Source: Anaeramoeba flamelloides (Eukaryota; Metamonada; Anaeramoebidae). Taken from it: DNA of 64,000 nt. Each line of letters begins with the position of its first letter. The stretch's first letter is position 1. The stretch spans positions 6,944,501-7,008,500 of the forward strand of contig JANTQA010000051.1 in the NCBI GenBank assembly GCA_027625915.1. Reading direction: 5' to 3'. This document shows positions 1 through 12,600 of the stretch, piece by piece. Both the position numbers and the translations under genes were made by a program. Below the pieces are notes generated by a model. It made no database searches, was not told where the DNA came from, and worked only from the letters and a program-made list of their open reading frames with translations.

Positions 1-17
1 TGTATTTAATAGAACCA

Positions 18-301
18 CTAAGAATTCTTGGGTGAAGTTTTCAATTCTTTTGTGAAGTAATTCGATGAGGTACTATACAAGGGGAGTGAAAAGATTTCGT
101 CATCTCTTTTTGAATTTTCAAGTAAATGCTGAGATTGTCCGATCAATAAACTAACGTTTCTATTGAAAAGAACACAAATATACAGCAAATTGTTAGTTGA
201 CAAAACACCAAAGATCTTCACCAAATCAATTAGAAATAATATTTTTTGAGATTTAATTATTCTTGGCTTTTTGGATTTTGAGCGAAAGGTATATTTTTTG
301 A
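18..301 (-). other. Coding-like open stretch, unassigned (weak DENN-like look)
   Basis: About 94 codons stay open on the minus strand, ending at a TAG at 18-20, with no ATG. It is less AT-rich than its flanks. The segment DLVKIFGVLSTNNLLYICVL followed by FNRNVSLLIG resembles the core of DENN domains (ellLErrilfvSs pattern), but this is a by-eye match and weak. It does not resemble the missing C-terminal half of the Ras gene just upstream on the same strand. It could be an exon of another gene continuing left, or chance. Confidence 0.25.
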
Positions 302-492
302 ATTATGATTTTTGCTGGTTTTTACAAGCAAAGAAAGAGAGAATAAAGTTGGAATGTTTTCTAAATTCAAATACAAACTGAAACATTAGAAAGATAACAA
401 AAGAAACTGTCACTTTTTTTATGGTCTTTTTGGTGTTGTTTTGAAGAAACAAAAAAAATAATAGATTGTAAAACTAGATGGAAAAAAATTAC

Positions 493-839
493 ATGTTCTC
501 TCATTGCAGAATATTCCTCTTGACCTGCAGTATCTAAAATTTCAAGCATCACTGCTTCGTCGTCAACACCTATTTGTTTCCTATACAGCTCTTCGATTGT
601 GGGATCTGTTAAAAATTAATTTCAAATGAGTAAGGAACAAGAATGGAACAGATTTAAGATTTTTTTTAATTTAATTTTTTTTTTTTTTTTCTTTGTCAAG
701 AAAGGTTGGCGAATCAAAGAAAAAGTGACAAACCATATTCTGTAATAAACCTATTCTGTAAAAATTGAATTGTGAGTGCTGATTTTCCAACAGATCCCAT
801 TCCGCATACTGCTATTTTAGTAGAAATAATACTTGACAT
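493..839 (-). CDS. Ras-family small GTPase, N-terminal two exons (partial)
   Basis: Exon 1 is 839-734 and exon 2 is 605-493. The intron between them has GT at 733 and AG at 606; phases agree and give 73 residues. Visible are the P-loop GMGSVGKS (residues 13-20), switch I with YDPTIE (35-40) and the G3 box [11 protein letters not shown] (60-70). Gln64 corresponds to Ras Gln61, so catalysis is probably intact. The YDPTIE effector loop followed by YRKQ is typical of Ras/Rap rather than Rab or Rho. Exon 2 ends at a GTAAT donor after MREH. The G4 (NKxD), G5 and CaaX parts are not found between 492 and 1. Introns of several kb occur in this window, so the rest most likely lies beyond the left edge. 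A truncated pseudogene is the alternative. Role by family: membrane-linked GTP switch. Confidence 0.88.
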
Positions 840-1908
840 GTTTTTGCAGTTTTTCCTAAGATAAAAAACAATTGAGAAAAAAATGAACCTATTAAGTTTC
901 TTTCGATCCAACTTCCAATACACAAAATTAAAAATAGGAATTTTAAAGTCAAGAAATGTTCTTTATTAGATTTATTTTTGAATTTAGAATAATTATGTAC
1001 AAAAATTGATTAGTAAATTTAGATAACAACAATAAAAAATTAATACAGATAGAGTATGGTAAATAAGAAAAAAACAAAGAGTAGTTTTGGTTCTCCAAGA
1101 AAATATTGTAACCATTTCATTGATTGAAGATCTCAACCAACTTTAGAATTCCTTTGTTAAATTGAAAAGTTCTTTTTGATTTTAAAAATTACAGATTTGT
1201 GAAAAAACAAACGTAATTTTGATCTTAACAGATTCTGTTAAATACAAATCGTGTTTTTTACTCTTTTTTAAGGATTTGTCCACAATTTTCCTCGAAAAAA
1301 AAATTTTTTTTAACCCTTTTCGAAAATGAAAAATTTTTTTTCCCATAATCTTTTTTGCAAAAGTTTTTTGTGAATTAACAAATCCAATCCAAAAGTGTCT
1401 TTTCTTGTAAAAAAATTTAATACTTTACTAACCAAAACACGTTATTTCTAGATTGATTTTGGAAATTAATTATTTGATTAAAAGAAAACAGTTTTTCTCA
1501 TCTTTATTTTTTTGGAATTGGAATTAACAGAATTAATTCTTTTTCGTTAAACAATTTTAAGATTAGTTCTCACACATTTAGTTTCTGTTCTTATTTTTTC
1601 AAGCAGAGTTAATCAAACACAAAATGAATTTTGTCAAAAGGTAAGTCAGAAGATGTACAGAGAAATTAGAGGAAAAATTTAACAAAGCTGAAAAATCTAT
1701 GAAATTTAAAGGTGGTTCAAATAAAATCACAATTAGTTCGTTTTCTCTTGCTTTTAATAATAAAAAAAATAAATTTTTTTTTTTTTTGTATAAAAAAAAG
1801 AAAAAAAAGTTTTTTTTTTACAAAAAGGGAAACTTTTGATTGTTTTAGTATTTCTGTGGAAAAAATTATTCCACTCATAAAAAGACCAATAAAATAAATA
1901 CTTTTATA

Positions 1909-2142
1909 ATACTATTTGTTGTAAAATAAAGGGAACAAAATTTTCATTCAGCTTTCCAAAAAAAGATTTTATAAATCATGTAAAATTTCAAAATTTTAAT
2001 TCTGAAAATCAGCTTAAATTATTAATTTCTGTCTTTTATAATTGCTAATTTTGATGTTTTATATTAATTCTTGAGAATATGTTTTTTTTTGGAAAGCTGA
2101 CTGAAAATTTTGATCCTTTTATTTTGCAATTAACAGTACTAA
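1909..2142. repeat. Inverted-repeat element (family L), copy 1
   Basis: Terminal inverted repeats of about 55 bp: the left end reads ATACTATTTGTTGTAAAATA and the right end mirrors it, including the TTTTCA..CAGCTTTCC block. A second copy with the same ends lies at 61448-61665. No coding capacity, so this is a MITE-like non-autonomous element. Confidence 0.7.
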
Positions 2143-2329
2143 ATTTAATGCTCAGTTGTATGGCTTAGCTAAAATTTTGAAATTAAATGTAAAGAAAATT
2201 TTTAACAAGAAATCAAATTTCTTTTTTGTTTTATTCATTTATTCAACTAACATTGAGAAGAAAACAAGTCCTTTTTTCAATAACATTTTCTGGACAGTTA
2301 AAATACGCTTTTCATGAAATTGTTTGATC

Positions 2330-2720
2330 AGGATTAGTAATTTAAGGGACTCGTAAACTAAAAAAAAATCTTGTTGTAAACCCAATAACCAATTTCAAAA
2401 AAAATTTACCTTATCTTGAAATTGAAAATAAAAAGTAAAAATTTGATTATTAATAAAATAGTAAACTTAGTTTTAATTTTATTATCAGAAATGGGTTCTA
2501 TTTTCATAAGGGTTGATTTATTTTTCTGATTTTTGAATTGTTCAAAATCCAGCATACTCCTAAATTATTTAAGGAACTAGCAAACTAAAAAAAATCTTCA
2601 AGTAAATCCAATAGCAAATTCAAAAAAAATTTACCTTATCTTGAAATTGAAAAATAGAGTAAAAATCTGATTACTACAAAACAAAACTTACTTTTCATAG
2701 TATTTTCAGAAATGAATTAT
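2330..2720 (+). repeat. Tandem pair of AT-rich repeat units (5' part of family D)
   Basis: Two adjacent units (about 2355-2500 and 2585-2720) share TTTACCTTATCTTGAAATTG and the following AGTAAAAAT.TGATTA block, then a shared TTTTCAGAAATG. The same block occurs at 57310-57455, where it leads into a family D copy, so these may be duplicated 5' parts of that repeat. Confidence 0.65.
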
Positions 2721-2795
2721 TGTTATTAAGGGTCGATTCAATACGATGAAATTTTTTATTCTGAAATGGAAAAAAACTTTTTAGTAATTTTATTG

Positions 2796-3045
2796 AGACC
2801 TAACACCAACCAAAAACCAACCAACCTATGATGTACAATCAATCTCCAAAAATCAACAACCAAAAATGAGGACATTTTTAGAAAAAAGCGCCAAAGAGCG
2901 ACACTCAATTTTCAATTGGAATGGTTGTGAATTACAATTCTGGAAACAACTATGTCAGTTTTGAAGTGTTGCTCTTTGGCGCTTTTTGAGATCTCGGTGA
3001 CTTTTTTTTTCTTTTTTTCAAATAAGTTATTTTTATTGAAAGACT
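2796..3045. repeat. Hairpin-bearing repeat (family E), copy 1
   Basis: The arms AAAGCGCCAAAGAGC (about 2886) and GCTCTTTGGCGCTTT (about 2970) are perfect complements around a spacer of about 70 bp. Flanking sequence also matches a second copy at 14455-14700. The G+C-rich arms stand out against the background. Confidence 0.7.
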
Positions 3046-3439
3046 ATTACCTAATCCTTACTTGGTCAAATTTAGAGGGTTACAAAATAACCACAAATCA
3101 GACTAAATCGAATAAAATTGATTGCGAAATACAAGAAAGCAATTTGTTTTAAATTAAAGAAATTTGACCTCGTTTGAAAAAAGAAAATGAGAAAAGATAA
3201 ATTTTTTTTTTTAAATTTTGATTTTTTGAAATTGAGAACTCTTTTTCTTTGTTTAATTTTTTTTCAAAGAGATCCTATGGAATTTTTTTTTTTGTTATTT
3301 GAATTTTGTCAACCCAAAGAAGGCCTATTTCACAATACCCTTTTATGGTCTCAGGCCACCCCTTGAGTATGGTGCATTTTCACGGTTAATGACTAGACCC
3401 TTAAAATACTCATCCATTTATTGAATTTTTGAAAAGTTC

Positions 3440-4095
3440 AAAATTCAACCTAATACTGAATTATTTAAAAAAAAAATATTTTCTTTAAAAGAATATTGAA
3501 ATCTTATTGCCTGTAAAAAAAGTGTACAAAAATACACTAAAAAATGAAACCACCAAGTCCTATAATAACCCAGTTTAAAAAATTTACTTAATTTCAAAAA
3601 AAATACAACAATTATTTGAAATTGGAAAAAATATAATTTTTTGATTCAAAGAACAGTTTAAATCAATTTTTTCTCTTTGATTGAATAAAAAAATCAGAGA
3701 AAAAGAACAAAACATTCGAATTAAAAATTCCCCCCAAAAGGCTTTTTTATAACCTGAAAAATTCAACTTCTAATTAAAGAGAAATACTTTTCAATTTGTT
3801 TATTTATAATTAATAATTAATAAAACTCAATCTTAATTATTCCAGTAAGCCGTTAACAACCCAAAGATTAAATTTATCAAATAGACGTTATAATTATTTA
3901 TCAATTTTTCAAGATTTTCAAACAAATAAAGCAATTCAAATAAATATTTCTAATAAAAATTAAATAATAGATATTATTAAATAACTGATTTTAATACAAA
4001 CAGTTCCTTTTTATACCCTTGGTATTTGAAAAAGGGTATTGACTAGTCTTTAAAATTTCACGAAATATAATAAATATTTGTGAATAAAATAGATG
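3440..4095 (+). repeat. Dispersed AT-rich repeat (family D), copy 1
   Basis: Aligns by eye along its whole length with 4465-5160 and 57530-58170. Shared landmarks are a CTCAAAGAACA.TT block, AAAATTCCCCC, the TTATTTATAAT run and CCCTTGGTATTTGAAAAAGG near the end. It has no open frame and no clear terminal repeats. Divergence is substantial, so copies are old. Confidence 0.65.
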
Positions 4096-4464
4096 ATCAA
4101 TTGTTTTAGATCTTCAAGGACTCAATATTTGATTTATTTTTATTATATTTTTAAAATGAGATTAAAGTTTCGAGGTTACTTGTTCATAAAGACTCTCTGA
4201 AATTACTAAAAAGGGGATTTCTTCAAAATTTATTTTTTTTTACAATTTTTTTTTTCTAATTTGATCCAAAGATAAAAACAAAAAAGGATTCAGATCTTTT
4301 GACTTAAAATTCCATTGGAAAAATGAAATCTTTTAAAAATGATTATTCATTTCTCTAAAGTTGAGAAATGAAGTTAAATATCCGGATTAAATTGTATCCT
4401 TATGTAAATAATAACTCTATTGACTTTGGTAAAAAAAAAATAAATAAGAGTTACAAGTCCCTTA

Positions 4465-5160
4465 AAAAAAATATTTTCTTTAAAATAGAAGAAATAAATC
4501 CTAATGTTTTTGAAGGGGGTGTACTGAAGCACACTCTAAAATAAAACTACGAAGTTCTAAAATAACATGTATATATAATAAACTTGTTTTCAAAAAAATT
4601 GCAATAGTTATTTTAATTATAATTGGGAAAAATTTTCACTTCATTTTCAATTTCCTTTTTCTTCAAAGATGTAAATGACAACCTACTTCTTTGAAAACCC
4701 AATTTGGTCAAATAGAAACAATATGGAAAATGAAATGAAAATTTTTTCCCATTTAGAAATCAAATATCAGCAATTATTTTGAAGCTGAAAAAAAGATAAT
4801 TTTTTGTCTCAAAGAACAATTCAAATCAATTTTTTCTCTTTATCGAACAATAAAATCAGAAAGAAAAAAAAACAAACAATCTTATTAAAAATTCCCCCAT
4901 AATACTTTTTTATAAGCTTGTAAATTCAACTTTTAATCAAAATATATACTCTTTTAATTCGATTATTTATAATCAATAAATTAATAACACAATCTGAATT
5001 TTTCAGTGAGTTATGAAAAATAAAGGATTAAATGTACCAATAGAATTTATATTTTTGTTTTTTAAAGATTTTGAAACCAATAAAACCAATTTAATTAAAT
5101 AATTCTATAATGTTTAAAAATAATACAGTCTCAACAACTATAATCCCGGTTTCAAAATAT
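4465..5160 (+). repeat. Dispersed AT-rich repeat (family D), copy 2, interrupted
   Basis: Matches copy 1 on both sides of 4625-4750, where a separate palindromic element has landed. Removing that insert restores collinearity with copy 1. Confidence 0.6.
4625..4750. repeat. 126 bp palindromic element inserted in family D copy
   Basis: It begins GGGAAAAATTTTCACTTCAT and ends with the near complement ATGAAATGAAAATTTTTTCCC, arms of about 30 bp. It interrupts the surrounding repeat, which makes it the younger insertion. Confidence 0.7.
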
Positions 5161-5517
5161 AAACTGTGCCTTTTTTTGTTCTTGTTCCAATTCAACATCC
5201 AATTTACAAGCCAATATTATACTGAATTTGAACTCGATTTTGAAGGTAAAGTACATGATTTTTTCAGTAAATTTTAAATTAGTAAGGCAATTTGTTGAAA
5301 ATTTTTTATAATATTTTAATTAGTTGAAAATTTTTGTAATTTTCTCAGTTTTTTTTGAAATAATTTTCTGAAAAATTTACTCCTTTTATTTGAGATAAAT
5401 ATGGCAATTTGATCTTTCATTTCTAGAATTTCTATTCTAAATAAGAGATCTTTAAGAAGTAAATACCATATCTGATTTAGGGTTAATTGTTAGTTTCTTT
5501 GATTGTTAATGGTTAGG

Positions 5518-5604
5518 TCTTGTCTAACAAAAAAACACGCTTTTTATTTTGAAACACGCATTAAATTTTTTTACATGCTTTATTTTGACTACAATACTGT
5601 TAAA
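5518..5604 (-). repeat. End fragment of family C element, inverted
   Basis: The reverse complement reads TTGTAGTCAAAATAAAG, then a TGCGTGTTTCAAAATAAAAA block, identical in order to the left end of the full elements at 46087-46564 and 60543-61026. Only this end is present. Confidence 0.7.
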
Positions 5605-5958
5605 AACAATAATTTATTTATGGGTATCGCTTTTGAAGTTAGTTAAGTATTGGTAGTAATCAGACTTTTCTCTGTTTTTCCAATTTCAAGTTGTGTTTAT
5701 CTTTTTTTTAATTGGGTATTTAATTGACTCGAAGATTTTTTTTTATGATTACTAGCCCCTTAATTGAGTAAAAATATCACCAAAAAACATTTTTTCTCTT
5801 TAACAAGGCATACTGTCAATTAATACAGTTGAGAGATAAGATATGTAAAAAAAATAGGATTATCAACAAATAAACATTTTTTCAATTTCTTTTTTTGTGT
5901 TAATTATTTTTTCATTACAAACACCTTCCCCAACAAAATAAGTCTATTTTTTATTGGT

Positions 5959-6199
5959 ATGACTTTTGAAATAAGTTTACAAGAGGATGAGTTATCTCAA
6001 ATTTTAAAAGAAAATGTGAATGAGCAAATGATCGAAGTTTTATCAAGCCCAAAATCGCTGCCATATTTTAGAGATTTTCTTGCAAGTGTTTATTGTGTTG
6101 AATCACTTTGCTTTTATGAAGAAGTAATTTTTCTTCTTAAATTCAAAAAAAAACATTATTTTTTCCAAATCATACTGCAACAACAAAGCAGATGAGAAA

Positions 6200-6235
<36 letters not shown>

Positions 6236-6562
6236 AAAAAAAAAAATTCAAAACAAAACAAAACCTTTTTTCTTTTTTAACAAAATAACAAAACTAATTT
6301 TATTGTTGATTTCTTGTAAAATAATTTACTTTCCTGCTTTAGGTTACAAAATATATGTCAATGGAAGAACACAACCAATCTCCTGTTGAACACAAAACAA
6401 AAAGGATCCTTTTCCGAGCTGCAAAATATCTTGTTGATAAATACATCCTACCAAACTCACCATTTGAGATTGACATTGATACAAAGCTTCGTGAGTCTAT
6501 TAGGAAAAGTATTGATCGTCCAACAAAATCAACTTTTAATATAGCGCTTGCTGTAACTAATT

Positions 6563-6600
<38 letters not shown>

Positions 6601-9600
6601 TAATAAATAAACCTCAATCAAAAATAAACCAAATTAGAAAAGGTACTGAGGTTTTTTTTTAAAAGAAACAAAGTTTATCATTCTTTCAAAAAAACAGATT
6701 CAAAAATCCAAACAGAACTCAAATTTCGATGTTAAACTTTAATATATTTCACAATTTATCTGAAAAATTGGATTTTTAATTCAACTTTCCAAAACCCCAA
6801 CAATTATAAAACATTAATTTCAAATTATCTTTTTTCATTAAACATTCTTTGAATTTCAATTCCAACTCCAACTCCAACTCCAATTCCAATTCCAATTCCA
6901 ATAGAAAGTACTTAGTGACATTAATCGAAACTTATTTGAAAAATTTAAAGATAGTGAATTTTGTTCTGAAATGTTAAAATCCACGAGGAATGATCAGTTA
7001 GGAATCATTGGCAAATCTGAAAGAGAAAAGAAGTATCGCGAAGGAGAAATTAGTATTAATACTAAGCGTGATGGTACACAACTAAATTTCCGTCAATTTC
7101 GTGGCAATTCCAGAGAGGCTAATATCGTTGTGTCTTCATTACTTACAACACTATTAGAATTAATCAAAGTGCACATCACTTCAAAAAAGGTATTCTTTTC
7201 CCAATTTGATTTTATCTTTACGATTTTATCTTTATATTTCCGACTTGAGGAGATTTTAAAACAATTTAGCACTTTTCTTTTCCTTTCATTTCATATCTTT
7301 TCATTTGCTTATCTTTTCATTTCATTTATTAAACCCACTAATTGATCTCATGACATTTATTTTGAAGATCTATTATAAATTTGAGATTATAAGAAAAATA
7401 CCCTTTTATAAAACAAATGAAAAAAAAAAAAATCAAATAAAAAGGTAAAAAAAGAAAATTTTTAACGTTTCAAGGGTTGAAAAAAGGCCATTAAAGATTT
7501 AATCAAAAATGAAAAACAAAAATGGGTTAAATATAATGATGCCAACAACAGATTAAAAATTCATTTTCCGTAAACACTTAAATTAACATCTTTAACTTTT
7601 TCTAAAATTCCCTTCAAAAGTCATGTATTTTTACTCTCCACTTGAATCAATAAAAAATTATTTTTTGCACTCAACAAGAATTTTAAAAACTATTTTTACT
7701 TTGCTTAAATAAATCAAAGAAAGAGAAATCTTGAAAAGTCAAAAGAAACAAAAAAACAAAATTGTAAAAGAAAAAAAAAAAAAATTTGTTGATCTCTAAA
7801 ATAACACAGGCACATTTTACCTTTCCAATTAAAAGGTACTTTAGAATGGTGGGTTCTATACACTATTAAAAATTAGTTTTTTTTTTTTTTTTTTTTTTTT
7901 TTTTATTTTGAAGGGAGGAAATCAATTTCCTCTTACAGCCGTTAGGTTTTTTTTACTTTTTGAAATGTAAAGAAAATTTATTTAATTTTCTTTAAATTAC
8001 AAAAAGTTAAAAAAACCTAGGCACTCTACGGCACTTGACGGCACCTTTCCCTAATTTCTAAATTTTTGTTTAGAAATTTCAATAAAGAATCATAATTCTC
8101 TTTATCATTAACTAATGATAAAATAAATAATGAGTCTATACCATGGATAATATCAGCAGTTATTGATTTTTTTAAAAAAAAATATCGAATATATTTCTTT
8201 TTGAGATGCGAATGCATTGAGAGAAAAATATATTCAGATGTTTTTTTTTTCAAAAAAAAATCAATAGCGGATGTTATTTTTGAGCGTAAAAAAATATTAA
8301 AAAAATATAAAGACTAAAACCAAAAAACAAAATTTTTTTTTATTTTTTTTTCACACTTTGCGATCTTTATCGAAAATAGTTAGAAATGTTAAAAACAACA
8401 AATATAAAAGATCTTCATTTATATTTGAATTTCTTTGAAAAATTGTTCCAAACTCTCATGGCACATTGAAACTTCATCTGGAATTTATTTGACATCAATT
8501 TGGTTTTGATAAGAGTAAAAGTATGTACCATTAAACATATAAAGCAATAAACTTTACTCAAAAAATAAAAAATAATTTGTTATTTTCTATTTAAAAAAAT
8601 TCTGTCAATTTCTTTTTTTTTAAAAAAAATAAAAAAAATGAAACGAATTTTTCCAACTAATATTATCTAATTACCTACTTTCTTTAACAAAATTGTTGAC
8701 ATCAAAATATAAATGCTTTATTCTGAAAACTCATATTTTTATTTCATTTTAAAGTACACATTAATAAGATTTTTTAGTGAAAAGAAAAATTAAAATTCTA
8801 CCAATTTATTTCAAATAATTGATTCAATATTTTTAAAGAGAAATTTTCACTTTTCTAATTTGAATTTTCAATCATATAAAAACACTTTATACAACACTTT
8901 AAATAATTACTCTAGATATTTTTATTTAAATAAATTTTTCCAAATTTTTATTAAATTTTAGCTTAAATTTTTCTATCCAGAAATGAAAAGCTTATACAAA
9001 TACAACAACATTTGGTAAACAATATCAGCAGTTATTTGGTTTTTTGGGATCAAAATATTTGTAATATTTTTTTTGAATATGATTTTAATCATATGAAGAA
9101 AAAAGATTGAAGATATTTTGATCCAAACAAAAAACCAAATGGCTATTGTTATTATTTGAAAATTTAAAAAAACAAAATAAAAAAAAATAAAATGTTCTCT
9201 TTGAGATTTATTTTTGTTTCCCTTTCAACCCCTTTTCTTTTTATTTTTCTTCCTTTATCTTTTCTTTCTTTTTGTTTACTTTCAATTTCTCTTCTTTCTG
9301 TTCTTTCTTTATCATTTCCTTCTTTTTCTTTTCTTTCTGTTCTTTCTTTTTCTTCTTTTCTTTCTTTTATTACATTTTCAATTTTTCTTTCTTTTTCTTT
9401 TTCTGTTTTTTTTTGAATTTTTGTTAAAGTTTTATTTTTCTTGTGGATCAAAATATTGTACCAGTGTTTCGTCTGAGACTACTTCTTCATCCAGTCTTCA
9501 TTTCCTTCCTTAAAATGATCAAATTCATAGAAGGTCTTTTCGTTCCATTTGTACATTTCAAAAAAAATGGAAAACAAAGAAAATTGATATTTTTATTAAA

Positions 9601-12600
9601 AAAAAAAAACTCGACAGAAAAATTTGAAGATATTTTCGAAAAGTGGTAAATAGAATTATTTACTATGTTTCTATTTACACTCTTAACAAACAAAAAAAAA
9701 TAAAATTTTGATAAAATGTCTCTAATTTAAAACTTCAAAAAAACTCTATTTCAATTAACTCATACTATCCACCAAACTCTATTTGAAAGGTTATTTTAAA
9801 AAAATTTTTTAAGTTAAAAAAATAACTTGATATTTTCAACTTACAAGAAATTCCAAATCTTGTATTTCAAGTTTTGTCACTCTAAAGTCTTTGAATTATT
9901 GACAATTTATAGAAAATTTCAAGATCTAAATTAAAAAAATAAAATTAATGATAAATTTTCACTCAGTAATTAAATGTTCAAAATGGCTAGTACTAACCAT
10001 AACAAACAATCTTTCAAAAAGTTATCCTTAATATCCCGTAATGCTGATCCAAAAAATATTGCAACATTTTATTCATTTTTTCAAATTTTTTTAAACGAGA
10101 AAAATAACAGCAGTTATTGATTTTTAAAAAAAAAAATATCGAATATATTTATTTGTGAAGCTGAAAGCTTCTAAAAAAAATATATTCAGATTTTTTTTTT
10201 AAAAAGCAATAGCAAATGTTTTTTTTTGTGGGCAAACAATATGAAAAAATAAAAAAGACTAAAAACAAAAAAACAAAATTTTTTTTTTTATTTATTTTTC
10301 ATCCTTTGCGATCTTTCTCGAAAATAGTTAGAAATGTTAAAAACAACAAATATAAAAGATCTTCATTTGTATTTTAAATATCTTTTAATATTTGTTCCAA
10401 ACTCTCATCTGATATTGGAACTTCGTCTGGTGAATGGTTGTTATCTAATTGGCCACTAAAAGAGTAAAATTTTGGACCATTAAACATCCCAATACAACAA
10501 AATTATAAATAAAAAAAAATGTTTTGTTATTTTCTCTTTTTGAAATTCTGTCATTTCAATTATTTATAAAAAAAAGTAAAAATGAAACTGAATTTTTCCA
10601 ACTCCTATTAAATGGTTGATTGCTTCGATTGCTACTCTTTTTTTGATCCTAAGCAAAAAATTTTTATCAAAAAATTGATATTTTTTTTTGATTTCAAAAA
10701 GTCAATTGATAAGATCCAAAAGCCAAAATAAACCTTTTTATTTGTAATAATTTTTTTTTTAATAAAGTGATCTGATATTTTTAGTAACTTGAATTTTTCA
10801 CTTTATGAATTTGAATTTTCTTTCCCAAAAAAAACTCCAAAAGGCCAATTTAAACAATTTCCTCCTATATTTTTAATTTGAAAAAGTTTTGATATTTTTT
10901 CACTAATTTTTAGCTTATTTTTTTCTTTCCAGAAAAGAAAAGCTTAACCCAATACAAGAACATTTGGTAAACAATATCGAATATGTTACGTGATGTTGAT
11001 CACAAAGATATAGCAACATTTTTTATATTTTTTCCAATATTTTTGCATGAGAAAAATAACAAAGATATTATTCTTATTATTTTTGTTAATTTGAATTAAA
11101 TCTTTAATCCAAATTATTCGATTTTCTTTATTGAATGGGCAGTCCCATAAAAATTAGTTTTTTAAAAAATTCCAGTCTCTCATGAGATATAAAATAAAAA
11201 AGAAAATCCAATGAAAATTTTCTTTTCTTCTTTGAAATGGAAATCTAGCTTAATAACACCAAAAACAAATTTAAAAAAAAAAAACAAAGTAAATCGATTC
11301 GGCTTTTGTTATTTTCATTCCAATCTATTACTCAGGTTACTATCTAAGTTTGTATTATTATTCGAATGGTAGAATGAACAAACTTTTATTAACACAAATA
11401 AAAATTAAAAACGGTTTTTAGCAACCAAAACAACAATTTATTTTAACATAAATAAACATAATTAAAAAATCAAATGTAAAAAAAAAAAAGAGGTATTATA
11501 TTCTAAAAGTCCATCAAAATATGTGTTTCAAGATTAAAATTCAAATGATTAAATTGAGGTTGATGTCAACTCAAAAGAAAGCAATTTTATGTGAATAAAA
11601 TTGATTTCTGAATTAAAAAACAAATTTAATTAAAAATTAGGCAAAAATGATTACAAAGAGAAATAAAAAAAGTAAAAATATTTTTCCAAGACATAAAGGC
11701 GGAAAATTACCAATTATAAAATTGGAAAATGTTTTTTCTATGATTGTTAAAAAATGATGTGCCTTTTGTACTAAATTTTAAAGTTAACTACAATATTATT
11801 TAAGCAATGAAAAAGATATCTTATTAATATGAGAAAAACTCGTACAAAAGGCACATCATTTTTCAAAAATTTCAAAATATTGTCAATTCTATCTAGAAAT
11901 TTTCAATTCTATCTAAAAAATATGATATTCTTTTTAAGAATATACTATTAAACAAATTCTTTTTTTGGAAATATAGATCAAAATCAATTTTAAAAAAAAA
12001 AAATTTATAGGTAGTTGTGCTACTGCTACCCTTAATTGAATAAAAATCAAAAATAAAAATAATTATAACATATCTTGGGGAATAAATCGTTATTTTCGAT
12101 TAAATGTAAACTCTTTTTCAAATAAAAAGGCACAAAAAATTTGAAGAATTATTCATAATTGAATCAAATTAATTATAGTATCATTCTAAAATCTAAGAAA
12201 CGCTTTAAAACATAAAAAAAAACACTCAACCGATTCTTTAAAACTCATTAAAACAAAACAATAAAAAATTAAAATTCAATATATTTAAAAATTGGTGTTC
12301 CCTTTTATTTGAAATGAGAAATCTCATTTTGTAAATTGTAAAAGAAAAAAAATATAAAATCAATAAAAACCTTTGAACAAGGTGAATTGAGAAAAAGTTC
12401 TTTACATTTTATTGATAATTCTTTACACATCAAACTTTTGTTCTTTAAAGTCTTATTTTCAAGATAAAGCCGCAATTAATTTGGGTATTTTGTTGGAATT
12501 GTTTTTTTCTTTATTTTCTCTTTTCTTTGTTTCAGACATCAATCCAATAATGGTTTTTCTTAATTTCTATATCTAGCTCATTCGAAAAAAAACTTAAACT

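Larger units (their letters stand above)
840..5958. other. Gene-free repeat-rich stretch
   Basis: I see no convincing gene here. It holds a 234 bp inverted-repeat element (1909-2142), a tandem pair of a short repeat (2330-2720), a GCGCCAAAGAG hairpin element (2796-3045), two copies of a 650-700 bp AT-rich repeat (3440-4095, 4465-5160; the second carries an inserted palindrome) and an end fragment of another element (5518-5604). Short open frames at 1712-1897, 2952-3152 and 3584-3766 lie in low-complexity or repeat sequence. Confidence 0.7.

Noticed and set aside
9192-9513. Plus-strand Phe/Leu/Ser-rich frames
   Set aside because: Antisense of an AAAGA/GAAAA simple repeat; no motif or plausible start.
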